From Candidatus Microgenomatus auricola (GTDB lineage: Bacteria > Patescibacteriota > Patescibacteriia > UBA9570 > XYC2-FULL-38-9), in the NCBI GenBank assembly GCA_005239655.1, contig SBBP01000062.1:1-5486 (forward strand): a stretch of 5,486 bases of DNA. The letters are read 5' to 3'. The notes under the pieces are model-generated. The model ran no database searches and was not told where the DNA came from. It worked only from the letters and a program-made list of their open reading frames with translations. The stretch's first letter is position 1. The number at the start of each line of letters is the position of its first letter. Positions 1-5,308 of this stretch are shown here, in pieces. A program made the position numbers and the translations under genes.

Positions 1-1226
1 ACCGAGACTCGGTCGCCCACGGTGAGCCCGAGCTTGTGGAACTGCCAGGCGAGGTCGCCTTCCGTGCTCCACGCCGTGGACATCCCGGGGAAGAACAGGA
101 GCTGTAGACCGGTGAGGGTTGCGATGTCCACGCCGACCAGGCGCTGCTCTCCCCAGCGCTTCTTGGCGTAGGCGGCGCACTCGGCGAGCCCCAGACGCCC
201 TTCGCCGTCGGTGTTGCCGATGACGACGGTCTTGTCGAGGAGCCGAGAGAAGATCGGTGTGCCCGTGATCGTGCAGTTGGGTCCGATCGCGTTCTGCACG
301 CAGAACACGATCATCTTCACGTTGACCTTGAGCTTGAGCTCGGCGATCGCCTTCATGGCCGCGATCATTGTTGCAGCTCCGCCCATGTCCATGTGCATCT
401 GGCTGGAGTCTTGCTTGAGGTTCATCCCGCCGGAGTCATGGACGACGCCCTTGCCAACGAGGATGACGCAGGGGGCGTTGGGACTGCGCGGGTTTCCGTT
501 GTACTCCAGGACGACCACGTACGGCGGGTTCATGGCGTTGCTGCCGTCGCCGATTGCGAGGGTGAGATCGAACCCCTCTGTGCCCATCTCCACCGGGTCG
601 AGGACTGTCACCGTGCAGTTGCCGGCGCGACCGATGGCCCGCGCGTGCTCGCAGAGCTGGCTGGTGGTGAGCTCAACCGCCGGCATGTTCATGAGGTGAC
701 GCCCGTAGTTGCGCGCATCCGCGAGGATCCGTCCTGTCTGAGCGAGACGGCGGAGGCTCTCCGGCACGTGCATGATGTCGATGGGCCCGCCCCTGGTGCC
801 CGGCTCCTTGGGCTTGACCAGCTTGCCGTACGCGAAGCTATCACTGGCACTGCCGGCGTAGTAGGCCAACAGGAGGGCGTTTTCGGCGTTGATGCCCTCG
901 ACGACGATCTCGGAGGCTCCGAAGCGACGCGCCTCGCGGACACCGAAGGCCAGTCCCCGCGCAGCGTTCACGATGGGGTTGCGGTCCCACTCGCGCCACT
1001 CTTCCCCGTCAGGCATCTCGGTTCCGTAGAACACGACGACACCGCCGTTGGAAGCGGGAATCGCGCCGACCGAGCCGATCTCGCCAGTGAGGCCGCCGCG
1101 CACGAGGTGGGCGACCGAGGTCTGCAGGTCGGAGGTGACCGCGGCGACGGGATCGCTGCGCCGCGTGAGGGCGATGAGCCGAGCTGTACGGCCTGCTGTC
1201 GGTTGCTCTCGGAATGCAATGTTCAT
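1..1226 (-). CDS. pepA: M17 family leucyl aminopeptidase (C-terminus cut by window edge)
   Basis: Metal-dependent exopeptidase that removes N-terminal residues from peptides; the family is cytosolic, hexameric and binds two metal ions. The frame is open for 408 codons from the ATG at 1226 to the window edge. Seen directly: VGKG (K259), HDSGG (D264), LK (K271), DMGGAA (D280) and NTDGEGRL (D340, E342, R344). These line up with E. coli PepA metal ligands K270, D275, D293, D352, E354 and catalytic K282 and R356 at a steady offset of 11-13, so the active site looks complete. The usual NTDAEGRL reads NTDGEGRL here. By comparison with PepA (about 500 residues), roughly 85 C-terminal residues lie outside the window. 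The start is supported by an AAGGG ribosome site six bases upstream and an in-frame TAA just before it. G+C and third-position G/C are clearly higher than in rel, parB or parA, so transfer or a different replicon is possible. Family assignment is firm; natural substrate is unknown. Confidence 0.93.
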   Translation of the reverse strand, partial: MNIAFREQPTAGRTARLIALTRRSDPVAAVTSDLQTSVAHLVRGGLTGEIGSVGAIPASNGGVVVFYGTEMPDGEEWREWDRNPIVNAARGLAFGVREARRFGASEIVVEGINAENALLLAYYAGSASDSFAYGKLVKPKEPGTRGGPIDIMHVPESLRRLAQTGRILADARNYGRHLMNMPAVELTTSQLCEHARAIGRAGNCTVTVLDPVEMGTEGFDLTLAIGDGSNAMNPPYVVVLEYNGNPRSPNAPCVILVGKGVVHDSGGMNLKQDSSQMHMDMGGAATMIAAMKAIAELKLKVNVKMIVFCVQNAIGPNCTITGTPIFSRLLDKTVVIGNTDGEGRLGLAECAAYAKKRWGEQRLVGVDIATLTGLQLLFFPGMSTAWSTEGDLAWQFHKLGLTVGDRVS

Positions 1227-1244
1227 GTTGCACCCTTAAGATAG

Positions 1245-1299
1245 GGTTGAGGTTCAACCATAACACAAGGTAAGCCTTGGGTAGGTCGGCACTACCTTA
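1245..1299. promoter_or_regulatory. Cluster of short inverted repeats upstream of the aminopeptidase gene
   Basis: Three small perfect dyads sit in the 75 bp before the aminopeptidase start. They are GGTTGA-3-TCAACC (1245-1259), CAAGG-4-CCTTG (1266-1279) and GGTAG-7-CTACC (1280-1296). A further pair, AAGGTA (1267-1272) and TACCTT (1294-1299), spans the last two. They could be operator half-sites or 5'-leader hairpins. On the minus strand a weak -10-like TATCTT lies at 1238-1243 without a good -35, so I do not call a promoter. The repeats are seen directly; the regulatory role is inference. Confidence 0.3.
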
Positions 1300-1321
1300 C
1301 ATGGCTCGTCTGTCTTCTGTC

Positions 1322-1441
1322 AAAAAAAAGAGGCCTCAAGGAAAATACGGCGTCCGATCTCTGCGTTGGCGGCCTTTTGGCGAATGCCGTGCTTACTGTC
1401 CTGCGAAGGACATGAGAGTGGACATGTATTTCCCTTGAGGC
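1322..1441 (-). terminator. Possible terminator-like arm: 16-bp inverted repeat followed by T8 (minus strand)
   Basis: Segments 1333-1348 and 1426-1441 are inverted repeats matching at 15 of 16 positions. Read on the minus strand, the single mismatch becomes a G-U wobble, so the stem would be fully paired. Four bases after the stem on that strand comes GAGGCCTC's tail and then eight T residues (A8 at 1322-1329). The 77-base loop is much longer than in a standard intrinsic terminator, and it contains its own stems. It may therefore be the last domain of a longer RNA rather than a plain terminator. The pairing is certain; the terminator function is a guess. Confidence 0.3.
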
Positions 1442-1810
1442 AGTACGGAATAGACGGTTGGTGTTGCGACACCTTCAGTCCTCTTTGCGAATTGGTTCCA
1501 CAGTGGACAGCGTGCAGACCGTGAGCGTGTGCAGGTTGTACACCCGCTTGAGTCAGGCTCTGTTGGTCTGTCGCACTCCGCGCCCTCCACAGGAGGTGCT
1601 TCTAGCGGTGGTCTTCACACAATGGATTTGCATAGGCTGTTCCTGAGGCAGCCCAGAGGACTCAAGGGTTTCCAAGCCCTTAAAATGCCGCATCGTCTCG
1701 GCTACACGACCACCAACCGTTGAAGTAGAGGTTTTTCCCGCGCGCACAGCACCGCGATGGAGCGCGGCCGCGTCATCACGGGGAAACAACTACTTCAACA
1801 CCAGGGTTGA
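1333..1810. ncRNA. Candidate large structured RNA, family unknown, strand unresolved
   Basis: This stretch has no believable protein gene: the short frames in it are low-quality and share no recognisable motif. It is packed with complementary segments. Arm A is 1333-1348 with 1426-1441; inside it are GTCC/GGAC (1352-1355, 1420-1423), CTCT/AGAG (1359-1362, 1415-1418) and the hairpin TGTCCT-GCGA-AGGACA (1397-1412). Next come GGTGT-TGCG-ACACC (1460-1473), CAGACC/GGTCTG (1515-1520, 1565-1570) and CCTCC-ACA-GGAGG (1584-1596). GGTGGTC/GACCACC (1607-1613, 1708-1714) encloses three hairpins: 1635-1653, 1664-1681 and 1687-1702. The final long arm is 1713-1810. GNRA-like GCGA and UNCG-like UGCG loops favour a plus-strand RNA, whereas the T8 tract and G-U wobble favour the minus strand. 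I found no RNase P, tmRNA, SRP or intron landmarks. It could instead be a decayed mobile element or a leader for either flanking gene. Confidence 0.35.
1713..1810. repeat. Long imperfect inverted repeat (stem-loop) with inner GC-rich hairpin
   Basis: GTTGAAGTAG (1719-1728) is perfectly complementary to CTACTTCAAC (1790-1799). After a 2x2 internal loop the pairing resumes between GTTTTTCCCG (1731-1740) and CGGGGAAAC (1779-1787), with one bulge and one wobble. The tip holds CCGCG-6-CGCGG (1752-1767). Outside, CAACC (1714-1718) can pair with GGTTG (1805-1809) across a five-base bulge. The whole could fold as an arm of more than 20 pairs in either DNA or RNA. It is the rightmost part of the candidate structured RNA. 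Other readings are a recombination or attachment site, or a small hairpin-forming element; nothing in the sequence decides this. Confidence 0.6.
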
Positions 1811-1829
1811 GTGCCCCAATGCCGATTCC

Positions 1830-1851
1830 GTACTCAAGTGAGTGGGAGTAC
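1830..1851. repeat. Short inverted repeat upstream of rel
   Basis: GTACTC (1830-1835) and GAGTAC (1846-1851) form a perfect 6-bp stem with a 10-base loop. An alternative stem ACTC/GAGT (1832-1835 with 1840-1843) uses the same left arm. No T-run follows on the plus strand, so it is not an intrinsic terminator. It lies about 40 bp upstream of the predicted rel -35 element and could be an operator. Function unknown. Confidence 0.3.
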
Positions 1852-1891
1852 ACTACCTGAACGTTACCACATCCGTCAAGGGCAACCGCGC

Positions 1892-1920
1892 TTGAAAAAC
1901 TTTTGATGCGGCAGTAGAGT
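1892..1920 (+). promoter_or_regulatory. Predicted sigma70-type promoter of rel
   Basis: TTGAAA at 1892-1897 matches the -35 consensus in five of six positions. TAGAGT at 1915-1920 matches the -10 consensus in four of six, and the spacer is exactly 17 bp. Transcription would begin near 1926-1928, which is the rel start codon itself, implying a leaderless mRNA. This fits the lack of a usable Shine-Dalgarno sequence: the only purine block, GAGG at 1922-1925, is a single base from the ATG. Confidence 0.45.
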
Positions 1921-1926
1921 TGAGGC

Positions 1927-3444
1927 ATGCCGAAAAATGAGATTCGTTCCATCCACGGCCAAACGATAGACGACTTACTCGCCATTGTCCGTGCCACCCA
2001 TCCCGAAGCCGACCTCGACTTGATTCGACTGGCGTTTGATTTTGCTCGTGAGGCACACGGTGAGCAGCGGCGTAAGTCTGGCGATCTCTACATTATCCAC
2101 CCCTTAGGCACCGCAATCACGCTCGCTGAATTTGGTCTTGATGATCGCACGATCGCTGCGGGTTTGCTTCACGATGTTCCCGAAGATACCGACCGCACAC
2201 TCAAAGATATCCATAAAGAATTCGGAGAAGAAATCGCCTTTCTCGTTGAAGGCATCACCAAACTCGGTAAACTGAAGTACCGCGGGATTGATCGCTACAT
2301 TGAAAACTTGCGCCGGATGTTTGTTGCGATGGCACAAGATGTGCGTGTGGTACTGATCAAGTTTGCTGACCGCATGGACAATCTGGAAACGCTCATCGCC
2401 CTTCCTCCAGAAAAACGCCGGCGCATTGCACTGGAGAGTTTGGAAATTTACGCTCCCATTGCAAACCGTTTAGGCATGGGTGCGGTGAAGGGTCGCTTGG
2501 AAGATCTTGCCTTTCCGTTTGTCTACCCTGAAGAATACCAGTGGCTCACCAAAAAAGTGGTCCCGGAATTCAAGGCGAAAGAAAAATTTGTGCAACAGTT
2601 TTCCACATTCATCGCGCAAGAGCTACAAAAAAACGGTATCGCGTTCATTTCGCTGCACGGTCGGTCAAAGCATTTATATTCTCTCTATCAAAAACTGCTT
2701 CGGCACCAGCGCGATTTATCAGAAATTCACGATCTCGTCGCCTTGCGCGTCATCGTGAAAGATGTCGCCAGTTGCTACGCGGCGCTGGGTGTTGTTCACA
2801 AGCTCTGCAAACCACTCAAAGGAAGCATCAAGGACTACATTGCTCAGCCGAAACCGAATGGGTATCGGTCACTGCATACGACTATTTTTTCTCCACGTCA
2901 GTTTTCCAAAGACGATATTCACACCGAGATTGTGGAAATTCAGTTGCGCACACCCGAAATGCATGCCGAGGCCGAATACGGTATCGCTGCCCACTGGAAA
3001 TACAAAGAGAAGGGCATCGCATCAGAACAAATGCAAAAAAAATTAGATTGGATGAAGCAGCTTGCCGAATTCCAACACACCGTGCAAGACGAAGCCCAGT
3101 TGCTGGAGTCACTCAAAATTGATTTTTTTCAAAATCATATCTTTGTGTTCACGCCGCGGGGTGATGTGATTGAGCTGCCGGAAGATTCCACTCCAGTCGA
3201 CTTTGCTTACAAAATTCATACGGAGTTAGGAAACGCCTGTTCCGGCGCGCGTGTGAACGATCAGATCGCGAGCTTGGAGACGAAATTAAAAAATGGCGAT
3301 GTTGTTGAGATCATTCGAAACCCGCACCGCAAAGGCCCGTCGGCGGATTGGTTGGAGTTTGTCAAAACCAGTGGGGCTCGCCACCACATCCGGAATTCCG
3401 TCAATCGAAAACACAAGCGGCTGCTTGCACGGATCAAAAAGTAG
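1927..3444 (+). CDS. rel: Bifunctional (p)ppGpp synthetase/hydrolase, short Rel/SpoT form
   Basis: RelA/SpoT homologue that makes (p)ppGpp from ATP and GDP/GTP and hydrolyses it again. The HD hydrolase domain spans roughly residues 30-190, with IIHP (H58), HDVPED (H82, D83, E86, D87) and ADRMDN (D148, N152), so hydrolysis looks intact. The synthetase domain spans about 240-360, with GRSKH (245-249), HDLVALRV (D269), KPNGYRSLHT (309-318) and EIQLRT (E337), followed by AEYGIAAHWKYKE. A TGS domain covers about 402-463. The protein ends at residue 505, soon after TGS. Full-length Rel and SpoT run to about 700-750 residues and carry further helical, zinc-finger/RIS and ACT regions that are absent here. 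The family RxKD motif of bifunctional enzymes reads SIKD (300-303). The stop TAG is 4 bp from the end of convergent parB. The chosen ATG fits the family's N-terminus and the promoter spacing. Confidence 0.95.
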   Translation: MPKNEIRSIHGQTIDDLLAIVRATHPEADLDLIRLAFDFAREAHGEQRRKSGDLYIIHPLGTAITLAEFGLDDRTIAAGLLHDVPEDTDRTLKDIHKEFGEEIAFLVEGITKLGKLKYRGIDRYIENLRRMFVAMAQDVRVVLIKFADRMDNLETLIALPPEKRRRIALESLEIYAPIANRLGMGAVKGRLEDLAFPFVYPEEYQWLTKKVVPEFKAKEKFVQQFSTFIAQELQKNGIAFISLHGRSKHLYSLYQKLLRHQRDLSEIHDLVALRVIVKDVASCYAALGVVHKLCKPLKGSIKDYIAQPKPNGYRSLHTTIFSPRQFSKDDIHTEIVEIQLRTPEMHAEAEYGIAAHWKYKEKGIASEQMQKKLDWMKQLAEFQHTVQDEAQLLESLKIDFFQNHIFVFTPRGDVIELPEDSTPVDFAYKIHTELGNACSGARVNDQIASLETKLKNGDVVEIIRNPHRKGPSADWLEFVKTSGARHHIRNSVNRKHKRLLARIKK

Positions 3445-3448
3445 GATA

Positions 3449-4339
3449 CTACGGCCGACTCAATCGTTTGATCACGTGTCTGAATTCTTCGTCAGAGTAA
3501 GTTTCGATGGCGATGGTTTTTGCGCCGCGTGAACGGCGTTGGATTTTCACTTTTGTGCCAAGTGCATTCTGCAATCGATCTTCAATTCCGCGCAACTCGC
3601 GATCATCCAACGTATGTTGTGGAATCGATTTTTTTCCACGCTGTTTTTCGTGCACCTCCTCTGCCAAATCACGGACACTCATCGCATTTCCACGCGTCAT
3701 CTGCTGATACAACCGCATCTGCTCCGATGGCGTTTCCAGCCCAAGTAACACCTTGGCATGACCTTCGCTGATCGTACGGTTTGCCAAACCCAGTTGAATC
3801 TCGGTTGGCAAGTCCAGCAACCGCAACGTATTGGCAAGTGATGAACGCGCCATACCCATTTTCTTTGCCGCCTCGTCTTGCGTGAGTCCAAAATCGTTCA
3901 CGAGTTTCGCCAGCCCTTCTGCGCGCTCGATTGGGTTCAAATCTTCACGTTGAATATTTTCAATGCGCGCCAACTCCAGACGCTTCAACTCAGACGTGGA
4001 ACGAACAATTGCCGGAATGATCGTTCTGCCAATCTTTTTGTGTGCGCGCAATCGGCGCTCTCCAGCAACGAGTTGCCAGCGACTTCCCACGGGTGTGACG
4101 ACGATTGGCTCGAGCAGTCCGTAGGTTTCAATCGATGCCGCCAGTTCATCAAGTGTCTTCTCGTCAAACTGCTGGCGTGGTTGCAGTGGGTTGGGATCAA
4201 TCTGGTCAATCGAAAGATCACGTACATCCATGGACGACGAAAGTGGTCGGTGCGTAAAGACTGGAGTGATGGACGCTGATGATGGACCTGATTTTGGTGG
4301 AATGAGTGAACTCAATCCTCGGCCTAATCCTTTTGTCAT
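3449..4339 (-). CDS. parB: Chromosome-partitioning protein ParB (Spo0J family)
   Basis: DNA-binding CTPase that loads at parS sites, slides as a clamp and stimulates ParA, so helping to segregate the chromosome. The protein is 296 residues, normal for chromosomal ParB. In order: an N-terminal KGLGRGLSSLIP segment (3-14), the ParA-contacting motif; the ParB/Srx-like CTP-binding domain with NPLQPR (50-55), GLLEPIVV (74-81), GERR (93-96) and ENIQRxDLNPIE (127-138); a helix-turn-helix at about 152-178 (LTQDEAAKKMG, then SSLANTLRLLDLP); and a C-terminal dimerisation region with the ending typical of the family. The start ATG overlaps the parA stop by four bases (ATGA), and there is no clear separate ribosome site, so translation is probably coupled to parA. 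The gene runs tail-to-tail into rel with no room for a terminator between the stops. Confidence 0.96.
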   Translation of the reverse strand: MTKGLGRGLSSLIPPKSGPSSASITPVFTHRPLSSSMDVRDLSIDQIDPNPLQPRQQFDEKTLDELAASIETYGLLEPIVVTPVGSRWQLVAGERRLRAHKKIGRTIIPAIVRSTSELKRLELARIENIQREDLNPIERAEGLAKLVNDFGLTQDEAAKKMGMARSSLANTLRLLDLPTEIQLGLANRTISEGHAKVLLGLETPSEQMRLYQQMTRGNAMSVRDLAEEVHEKQRGKKSIPQHTLDDRELRGIEDRLQNALGTKVKIQRRSRGAKTIAIETYSDEEFRHVIKRLSRP

Positions 4340-5133
4340 AACGTGTGTGGGATATGTTGATCAGTGATCGGCGCTGCAGTGACCAAAATTTCTTTTGCCA
4401 GTTTGGCGTATGCGCGCGCTCCTTTTGAATGCGGGTCGTAGAGTGAAATGGGTTGGCCGTGCGATGGTGCTTCGGCGAGTCGCACGTTGCGTGGAATGAC
4501 AGAGCGAAACACTTTGTTCGGAAAGTAGTGATAGATATCGCGAAACACCGCTTCGGAGAGTTTGTTGCGGCGGTCGAACATGGTGAGCACGGCTCCGAGA
4601 ATCTTCAGTGAGGGGTGTAAATGCTGCTGTATCAGTTCGATCGTGCGCAAGAGTTGGCCTAAGCCCTCCAGTGCGTAGTATTCCGTCTGCACAGGAATCA
4701 ACACTTCATTGGAACCAACAATCCCGTTGATGGTGAGCAACCCGAGCGATGGTGGGCAGTCGATCAATACGATATCGTAAAAGTCTGCGATCGGTGCGAT
4801 GGCGTCACGCAAGCGAAATTCGCGACCCTCAACGGGCACCAGTTCCACCGCAGCACCGGCGAGATCGACATTGGACGGCACGAGATGCATGTTCTCAATC
4901 ACCGTTGTCACGATCACATCGCGCATCGTGAGTTGCTGCATGAGTACGTGGTAGAGTGTGCGTTCAATTTTTTGAATGTCGACGCCGACGCCTGAACTGG
5001 CATTCCCTTGCGCGTCCATATCCACGAGCAATACGCGCTTACCTTCGGCCGTGAGCGCTGCCGCGACATTCACTGCGGTTGTGGTTTTCCCCACTCCTCC
5101 TTTTTGATTGACAATCGAAATAATGCGAGCCAT
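4336..5133 (-). CDS. parA: Chromosome-partitioning ATPase ParA (Soj family)
   Basis: Deviant-Walker P-loop ATPase that binds the nucleoid as an ATP dimer and, with ParB, moves origin regions apart. From the ATG at 5133 it is 265 residues. It begins MARIISIVNQKGG and carries Walker A KGGVGKTT (11-18) with the signature lysine, the A' motif VDMDAQGN (37-44) and Walker B IVLIDCPPS (121-129). RNVRLAEAPSHG (215-226) includes arginines used for non-specific DNA binding in Soj. The frame is open for another 40 codons upstream (to 5253), but those run through the tRNA gene and the promoter region. The start at 5133 has GGAGG ten bases upstream and matches the family's N-terminus. First gene of a two-gene operon with parB (4-bp overlap). 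Confidence 0.96.
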   Translation of the reverse strand: MARIISIVNQKGGVGKTTTAVNVAAALTAEGKRVLLVDMDAQGNASSGVGVDIQKIERTLYHVLMQQLTMRDVIVTTVIENMHLVPSNVDLAGAAVELVPVEGREFRLRDAIAPIADFYDIVLIDCPPSLGLLTINGIVGSNEVLIPVQTEYYALEGLGQLLRTIELIQQHLHPSLKILGAVLTMFDRRNKLSEAVFRDIYHYFPNKVFRSVIPRNVRLAEAPSHGQPISLYDPHSKGARAYAKLAKEILVTAAPITDQHIPHTL

Positions 5134-5143
5134 ACATTCGGTT

Positions 5144-5148
5144 CCTCC
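5144..5148 (-). promoter_or_regulatory. Ribosome binding site of parA
   Basis: GGAGG on the minus strand, ten bases before the ATG at 5133. It decides the start against the 40-codon-longer open frame and against an out-of-frame ATG at 5137. The spacing is slightly long but acceptable. Confidence 0.65.
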
Positions 5149-5150
5149 GC

Positions 5151-5180
5151 AGTATAGCAAGAGTTCGGCGAGATTGACAG
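5151..5180 (-). promoter_or_regulatory. Predicted promoter of parAB
   Basis: On the minus strand, TATACT (5151-5156) matches the -10 consensus in five of six positions. CTGTCA (5175-5180) matches the -35 in four of six, and the spacer is 18 bp. Transcription would start very close to the ribosome site at 5144-5148, giving a leader of only about ten bases. The -35 block overlaps that of the divergent tRNA promoter. Confidence 0.45.
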
Positions 5181-5202
5181 TCGATGTGCTCGTCAGTATA
5201 CT
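5174..5202 (+). promoter_or_regulatory. Strong predicted promoter of tRNA-Leu
   Basis: A perfect -35 TTGACA (5174-5179) is followed, after exactly 17 bp, by TATACT (5197-5202), five of six bases of the -10 consensus. The predicted start near 5209 leaves about 15 bases of 5' leader, to be removed by RNase P, before the tRNA at 5224. This is close to an ideal sigma70 promoter and suits a stable RNA gene. Confidence 0.8.
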
Positions 5203-5223
5203 GCGTATCGCCACAATCACTTC

Positions 5224-5308
5224 GCCGGAGTGGCGGAACTGGCAGACGCACACGACTCAAGATCGTGCGGAGCAATCCATAAGGGTTCGATTCCCTTCTC
5301 CGGCACCA
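5224..5308 (+). tRNA. tRNA-Leu(CAA), CCA encoded
   Basis: Reads UUG leucine codons. The acceptor stem is GCCGGAG (5224-5230) with CTCCGGC (5298-5304), all seven pairs perfect, followed by discriminator A and an encoded CCA (5306-5308). The D arm has the leucine-type TGGCGGAACTGGCAGAC form. The anticodon stem is CACGA/TCGTG (5251-5255, 5263-5267) with loop CTCAAGA, giving anticodon CAA at 5258-5260. The long variable arm of a class II tRNA is present (5268-5280, with GGA-4-TCC), and the T arm is AAGGG-TTCGATT-CCCTT (5281-5297). It is transcribed divergently from parA from its own strong promoter. No intron or T-run terminator is seen after the CCA. Confidence 0.96.

Noticed and set aside
393..1244. 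A 283-codon plus-strand open frame
   Set aside because: It is a shadow of the G+C-rich aminopeptidase gene on the other strand, whose catalytic motifs are complete; the plus-strand product has no recognisable motif.
1393..1789. Short overlapping frames on both strands (62-78 codons) in the intergenic island
   Set aside because: Their products are rich in Arg, Ser, Cys and Thr with no motif, no ribosome sites and no dominance of one frame. The region is better explained by inverted repeats.
1320..1812. RNase P RNA, tmRNA, SRP RNA or a group I/II intron in the intergenic island
   Set aside because: I found no GAGGAAAGTCC-type element or its partner, no tRNA-like CCA end with T loop, no SRP GGAAGCAGC-type loop, and no intron core or domain V signature on either strand.
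3468..3483. A possible parS site around the CACGTG core at 3472-3477
   Set aside because: Only the six-base core agrees; the flanks fit the TGTTTCACGTGAAACA consensus in about three of ten positions. TCACGGGGAAACA at 1775-1787 also looks similar but needs an inserted base. No true parS seen in the window.
5134..5253. A 40-codon N-terminal extension of parA from an upstream ATG at 5253
   Set aside because: It runs antisense through the tRNA gene and both promoters and has no family similarity. ParA proteins begin at the residues encoded from 5133, where a GGAGG site is present.
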